A stretch of 32,812 bases of DNA from Verrucomicrobiota bacterium (lineage in GTDB: Bacteria; Verrucomicrobiota; Verrucomicrobiia; Chthoniobacterales; UBA10450), in assembly GCA_003218475.1 (NCBI GenBank), contig QHNR01000078.1, positions 1-32,812 on the forward strand. Direction: 5' to 3'. Below, piece by piece: positions 29,546 through 32,812 of this stretch; the stretch's first letter is position 1; every line of letters begins with the position of its first letter. Both the position numbers and the translations under genes were made by a program. The notes beneath the pieces were generated by a model. It saw only the letters and a list, made by a program, of their open reading frames with translations, did not search any database and was not told where the DNA came from.

Positions 29546-32095
29546 TCATGGCGCCTTCACGATCTCGTAGAAGCCGCGCCCGTGTGTTGCCGCACGCAGG
29601 TGACCGTCGGAACTGATCGCCAGATCGAACACGGCTGCGTCGGGCAGGCCGATGCCGTAGAGGCTCCAGCTTGAACCGCCGTCGGTGGAGTTGAAAACAC
29701 CGCGGTCAGTGCCAGCGTAGAGATGGGTCGAATCTGCCGGATCAACCACGAACGCGTTCACCGAGACATCGGGAATCCCAGTGTCCGTTTCCGTCCACGT
29801 GACGGTGCCGGTGCCGGTAAGGTTGAGATTGGCTGCCTTAAAAATGTGCTTAAATGTTGGGGTACTGCCATTGCCGTTATACACGACGTATGCCGTATTC
29901 GGATCGTTCGGATCGATAACGGCGCGCGCGAGGTATTTAGCGGGCATGCCAGTCTGGGTCACGTCCGTCATCGGGTTACCACCGGTGATCGTCGCAAACA
30001 CTTTTCCGCTGTTGAGGCCGACGATGCGGACGTCGTCATTGGTCTTCGAAATACCAATCGCGCTGACGTTAGAGGTAAACGCCTGGCTGACGATCGTCAT
30101 CAAATCGCCTTTGTTAATCGATCGGTAGAGTTTGTTCGTGCCGAAGTAAACCGTCTGTCCAGAGCCGCCTGTCACTACCGGACCCAGCGCCACCGGCGCG
30201 TAAAAGTTCACCGGGTCGCTAAGCAAAATTCCGTTGAACGTGTCGGTAGTTCCATCGCAGTGGACAGTCGGATCCACGGGTGGCGTATAAGCGCCCTTAA
30301 ATGACCACTGCCCCTCTATCGCGCAGCTCGTTTTCAGGACGCGGCCGAAGCCGATCAGGTTATTCGTCGCGTTGAAATACGTATGATACATCGTCACATT
30401 TTCCGTGTCTGTCGCCGTCTGGTCGATCAGCGCGTAACCGCCGTCACCGAAGTCAACACGGGTCCATGTTCGGTTCGGCTGAAAGAAATTGGTGCCGTTG
30501 TCCTGCGTGCCACCGATGCTGAAGTTGGGATCGGTCGGGTGAACGGCCACGCTTTGGAACTGCGTCGCGCTAAAGGTGGCGGTGTTGCGATCGATCCAGT
30601 GCAAGCCCATATCGTTCGACCGCCAGACACCGCCATCGTTGCCGGTGTAAATGACCGACGGATTGGACGGTGCGACGCCAACCATGTGGCTATCAACATG
30701 CAGCGTATCGTTGCTTGGTGTAAATGTGCCGCCGCCATTTCTCGAAAAGAGAAAAGTCCCATTCAGCGTGCCGACGACATAGATGTTATTTGAATTCGTC
30801 GGGTCGATTGCCACCCCAAGGTTGTAGAACCCTTGACCAGCTGCGAATCCATTCGCGGACGGTAACCCGGTGAAGTTAACGTTCTTTGGCTTGCTCGATT
30901 TGTAAACGGCCTTATAAGCTTTGCCTTGGCCCTGGTTGCTGGGAGCAGTCTCGCCGGTGGCCGCTACCACCGTGACGGTGTCGCCGATCTTGTTGATCGC
31001 GAGCTTGACCGGCGCGAAGTCCGCGATTGCGGTTGCCAGGACTTTCGTGAACACAGGAGTCCCGGCGCTCGCATTTGTCGTAAAATAGATGCCCCCAATT
31101 CCTTGTGCGGCGGCATCGGCGACGCCAACAAAAATATGATCGGAGCTGCCCGGCTCGTAGACAATTGACGTGACCCGGAAGTCGAACCCGGCAGGTAGGT
31201 TCGCCACCGCAAGCTTCGTGAAGGTGGAAGCGCCGGAAAAGAAGTTAGTCGAACGAAAGACACCGCGTGCCGGAGCGCCGACAAATGCTTGCGGCCCGAT
31301 CCCCTGCTGGCCAGTCGAACTGCCGACGTAAACGGTATCATGATGATTGGGGTCGATAGCTAACCCGGATAGGCTTCGCTTGCTAAACACATCAGTGGCG
31401 GTTGTGCTCTGATTGAACGGCCCGCTCAGAACTGGGCTGGTTTTCAGATTTGTAAGTTTGTAAACACCAAATCCCGCATAACTATCCGCGGAAAAGTTAC
31501 TCTCGCCGCTGCCGACCAGCAGCGTGTTCCCCGTCGCGTCCGTGGGATCAAGCTCGAGGGAACCGACCGCCAGCGTCTGCGCGATTGCGGTATTATCCAT
31601 CAAAGGTGTCCACGTTGCGCCGCCATCGCGGGTCTGATACACACCGCCTTGCGCCGCGCCGACATAAGCAGTGTTCGGATCGGCGGGGTCTATTGCCACC
31701 GCTGTCAAACGCCCGCTGACGGGAGCTTGAGTGAGGGAAATGCCGTTTGCGTCAGCCGGTATCGTCTGGCCGTTTGGAATCGGCGCCGGACCGAGAGCCG
31801 TCCAGCTCGGGGTGGTTACGAGGAAGGCCGCGGTGATTGAGAATGGGGAAATCGCAGGTCCGCTGGTTGGTTGAATCGCTTCATTCGATGGTTGGACCCC
31901 TGGTTCTGCTTGCGGCGGTCCGCTCTCATCGACTCTCGCCTTGAAATGCTTCGCAGTCGGCTTATGTGAATTCTGGGCATAGGTGAACGTTGGTGCCGCA
32001 AGCAGCGCGACGGTAATGGAAACACACAAAGCTGTGTGAAAAAAGCCGACGCGGAATACGCGTGCGTTAGTAATGATGGAAGATAGTGATTTCAT
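29546..32095 (-). CDS. large secreted BNR/sortilin-like beta-propeller protein, paralogue of 25446-28412
   Basis: 849 residues from ATG 32095. Signal peptide MKSLSSIITNARVFRVGFFH then ALCVSITVALLAAPTFTYAQ. A Pro/Glu-rich linker (to about residue 85) precedes propeller blades that start WTALGPAPIPNGQTIP and continue with DPADPNTAYVGAAQGGVYQT, RDGGATWTPLM, RSNDMGLHWIDR and STDGGSSWSLYG. The GGTQDNGTNFFQ motif, the VDFGDGG segment and the C-terminal RAATHGRGFYEI match the paralogue. This clan includes sialidases and xyloglucan-acting enzymes with Asp-box repeats, but I cannot identify catalytic residues. A longer in-frame start at 32203 is rejected because it puts 36 non-signal residues first. 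Leader copy 2 and a relic ORF lie just upstream. Confidence 0.85.
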   Translation of the reverse strand: MKSLSSIITNARVFRVGFFHTALCVSITVALLAAPTFTYAQNSHKPTAKHFKARVDESGPPQAEPGVQPSNEAIQPTSGPAISPFSITAAFLVTTPSWTALGPAPIPNGQTIPADANGISLTQAPVSGRLTAVAIDPADPNTAYVGAAQGGVYQTRDGGATWTPLMDNTAIAQTLAVGSLELDPTDATGNTLLVGSGESNFSADSYAGFGVYKLTNLKTSPVLSGPFNQSTTATDVFSKRSLSGLAIDPNHHDTVYVGSSTGQQGIGPQAFVGAPARGVFRSTNFFSGASTFTKLAVANLPAGFDFRVTSIVYEPGSSDHIFVGVADAAAQGIGGIYFTTNASAGTPVFTKVLATAIADFAPVKLAINKIGDTVTVVAATGETAPSNQGQGKAYKAVYKSSKPKNVNFTGLPSANGFAAGQGFYNLGVAIDPTNSNNIYVVGTLNGTFLFSRNGGGTFTPSNDTLHVDSHMVGVAPSNPSVIYTGNDGGVWRSNDMGLHWIDRNTATFSATQFQSVAVHPTDPNFSIGGTQDNGTNFFQPNRTWTRVDFGDGGYALIDQTATDTENVTMYHTYFNATNNLIGFGRVLKTSCAIEGQWSFKGAYTPPVDPTVHCDGTTDTFNGILLSDPVNFYAPVALGPVVTGGSGQTVYFGTNKLYRSINKGDLMTIVSQAFTSNVSAIGISKTNDDVRIVGLNSGKVFATITGGNPMTDVTQTGMPAKYLARAVIDPNDPNTAYVVYNGNGSTPTFKHIFKAANLNLTGTGTVTWTETDTGIPDVSVNAFVVDPADSTHLYAGTDRGVFNSTDGGSSWSLYGIGLPDAAVFDLAISSDGHLRAATHGRGFYEIVKAP

Positions 32096-32221
32096 ATGAG
32101 AGTCGATGTAACTGAATTCTGAACGCCGCACCGGCATGTGGGTTCGTTTAGGTTCTTCTGAGGCCGGAATGTGGCAAATCGCGTGATTCGTGATGTAACG
32201 CAAGAACTTTCTTTAACTTTA

Positions 32222-32308
32222 TCACCCATGGGGGCATCGGAAAGGTAACGCCGTTGTTACTTTTGCGGGCTGTCGGAGCGCGCGATTAAACCAACGAGGA
32301 GTTTTCAT
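32222..32308 (-). pseudogene. relic start of a propeller-type gene (28 codons)
   Basis: The ATG at 32308 begins with codons MKTPRWFNR identical to the start of the 25446-28412 protein. It then diverges (ALRQPAKVTTALPF) and stops at TGA 32224-32222. It is the stump of a gene whose leader and first eight codons were duplicated, or an upstream ORF in the leader of the 29546-32095 gene. Confidence 0.5.
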
Positions 32309-32430
32309 ACATTTTTTTTAACTGCCAGTTAGGGTTTGAATTTAGTAAATTTGGGAACTCAGATTACCAAAAGAAAACCCAAACGCTAAGATTTTCGACG
32401 TTGCATTTCTGTAATGATGGCCCGACGCGG
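32283..32430 (-). repeat. duplicated leader segment, copy 2
   Basis: It matches 28387-28530: 26 identical bases around the ATG, then CATTTTTTTTAACTGCCAGTT then AGGGTTTGAATTT against the other copy with scattered changes, then TTTCTGTAATGATGGCCCG. The stretch 32431-32592, between this leader and typA, holds nothing I can assign. Confidence 0.6.
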
Positions 32431-32592
32431 GATTTCGATACGGTGCTTTATCAAATAGTGCGTCGTTAAAACTGCGTTGGACGAAGGCCTCTTTTTCATC
32501 CTTGGTAGGCCCATTCACCCGAACCGCCTCGGTTTATCGTGACAAGAGACAGAGGCGATTGAGGCAATGGCCCTACCTCCGCTGGAATTGAG

Positions 32593-32812
32593 CTACGCTG
32601 CAGCTGCGCGTTTCCGCGCGGTCGCGTCGAGAATCCGCTTGCGTAAACGCAATGATTTTGGTGTCGCTTCGACGTATTCGTCGATGTCGATGTACTCGAT
32701 GGCGCGCTCGAGAGTCATGCGCAGCGGCGCTTCCAGTTGGATGCCTTTGCCTTCCCCTTGCGAACGCATGTTCGTAAGATGTTTCGTCTTGCAGGGATTC
32801 ACTGGCAAATCT
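32593..32812 (-). CDS. typA: translational GTPase TypA/BipA, C-terminal end only
   Basis: Only the last 72 codons are in the window; the gene enters from the right edge. The visible sequence DLPVNPCKTKHLTNMRSQ, then LEAPLRMTLERAIEYIDIDE, then VEATPKSLRLRKRILDATAR is the C-terminal domain signature of TypA/BipA. This ribosome-associated GTPase acts in 50S assembly and stress adaptation. TAG stop at 32595-32593. GTPase motifs lie outside. Confidence 0.93.
   Translation of the reverse strand, partial: DLPVNPCKTKHLTNMRSQGEGKGIQLEAPLRMTLERAIEYIDIDEYVEATPKSLRLRKRILDATARKRAAAA

Noticed and set aside
29723-30304. Plus-strand frame of about 193 codons
   Set aside because: Antisense to the propeller gene, with no ribosome site or recognisable domain.

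Overview
The window looks like a piece of a Verrucomicrobiota chromosome, most likely a soil Chthoniobacterales-type lineage. This is inferred from the high-GC housekeeping genes, the large secreted beta-propeller proteins and the very dense families of short palindromic repeats. No rRNA or marker tree is available here to confirm it. I found no tRNA, rRNA, CRISPR array, prophage or transposase gene.

Layout, left to right. A truncated secreted protein runs off the left edge (1-550). Next is an ATP-citrate-lyase-like pair on the minus strand: a SucC-like subunit (3140-4675), then a SucD-like/citrate-synthase-like fusion (686-2410). A cluster of tiny and partly decayed ORFs lies between the two. 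An orphan ABC-2 permease follows (4894-5709). The core block 5952-12850, all on the minus strand, reads in transcription order aroF, mfd, surA, pdxA; mfd and surA overlap by ATGA. Then come an L,D-transpeptidase lipoprotein (13202-13813) and a secreted S9 peptidase (14159-16363).

The plus-strand block 16601-20565 encodes a CDGSH iron-sulfur protein coupled to a quinone-oxidoreductase-like enzyme with an apparent signal peptide, a secreted amidohydrolase and a thiosulfate sulfurtransferase. Minus-strand malQ (20723-22423) and a UvrD/PcrA helicase (22688-24733) follow. The right end holds a small secreted carboxypeptidase-regulatory-like protein, two large secreted beta-propeller (BNR/sortilin-like) proteins (25446-28412 and 29546-32095), a periplasmic protein of unknown function between them, and the 3' end of typA.

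The most striking layer is not the gene content but the repeats. At least five families of short inverted repeats (REPIN-like doublets and longer hairpins) fill nearly every intergenic gap. They also lie in frame inside conserved genes: mfd, uvrD, the S9 peptidase (twice) and pdxA. Some overlap start or stop codons, so they contribute codons to protein ends or create false upstream starts. A second notable point is a perfectly spaced internal Shine-Dalgarno and ATG at the domain junction of the citrate-lyase-like fusion, which could yield a stand-alone citryl-CoA-lyase-like protein. A third is a duplicated leader upstream of the beta-propeller genes, one copy of which drives only a 28-codon relic.
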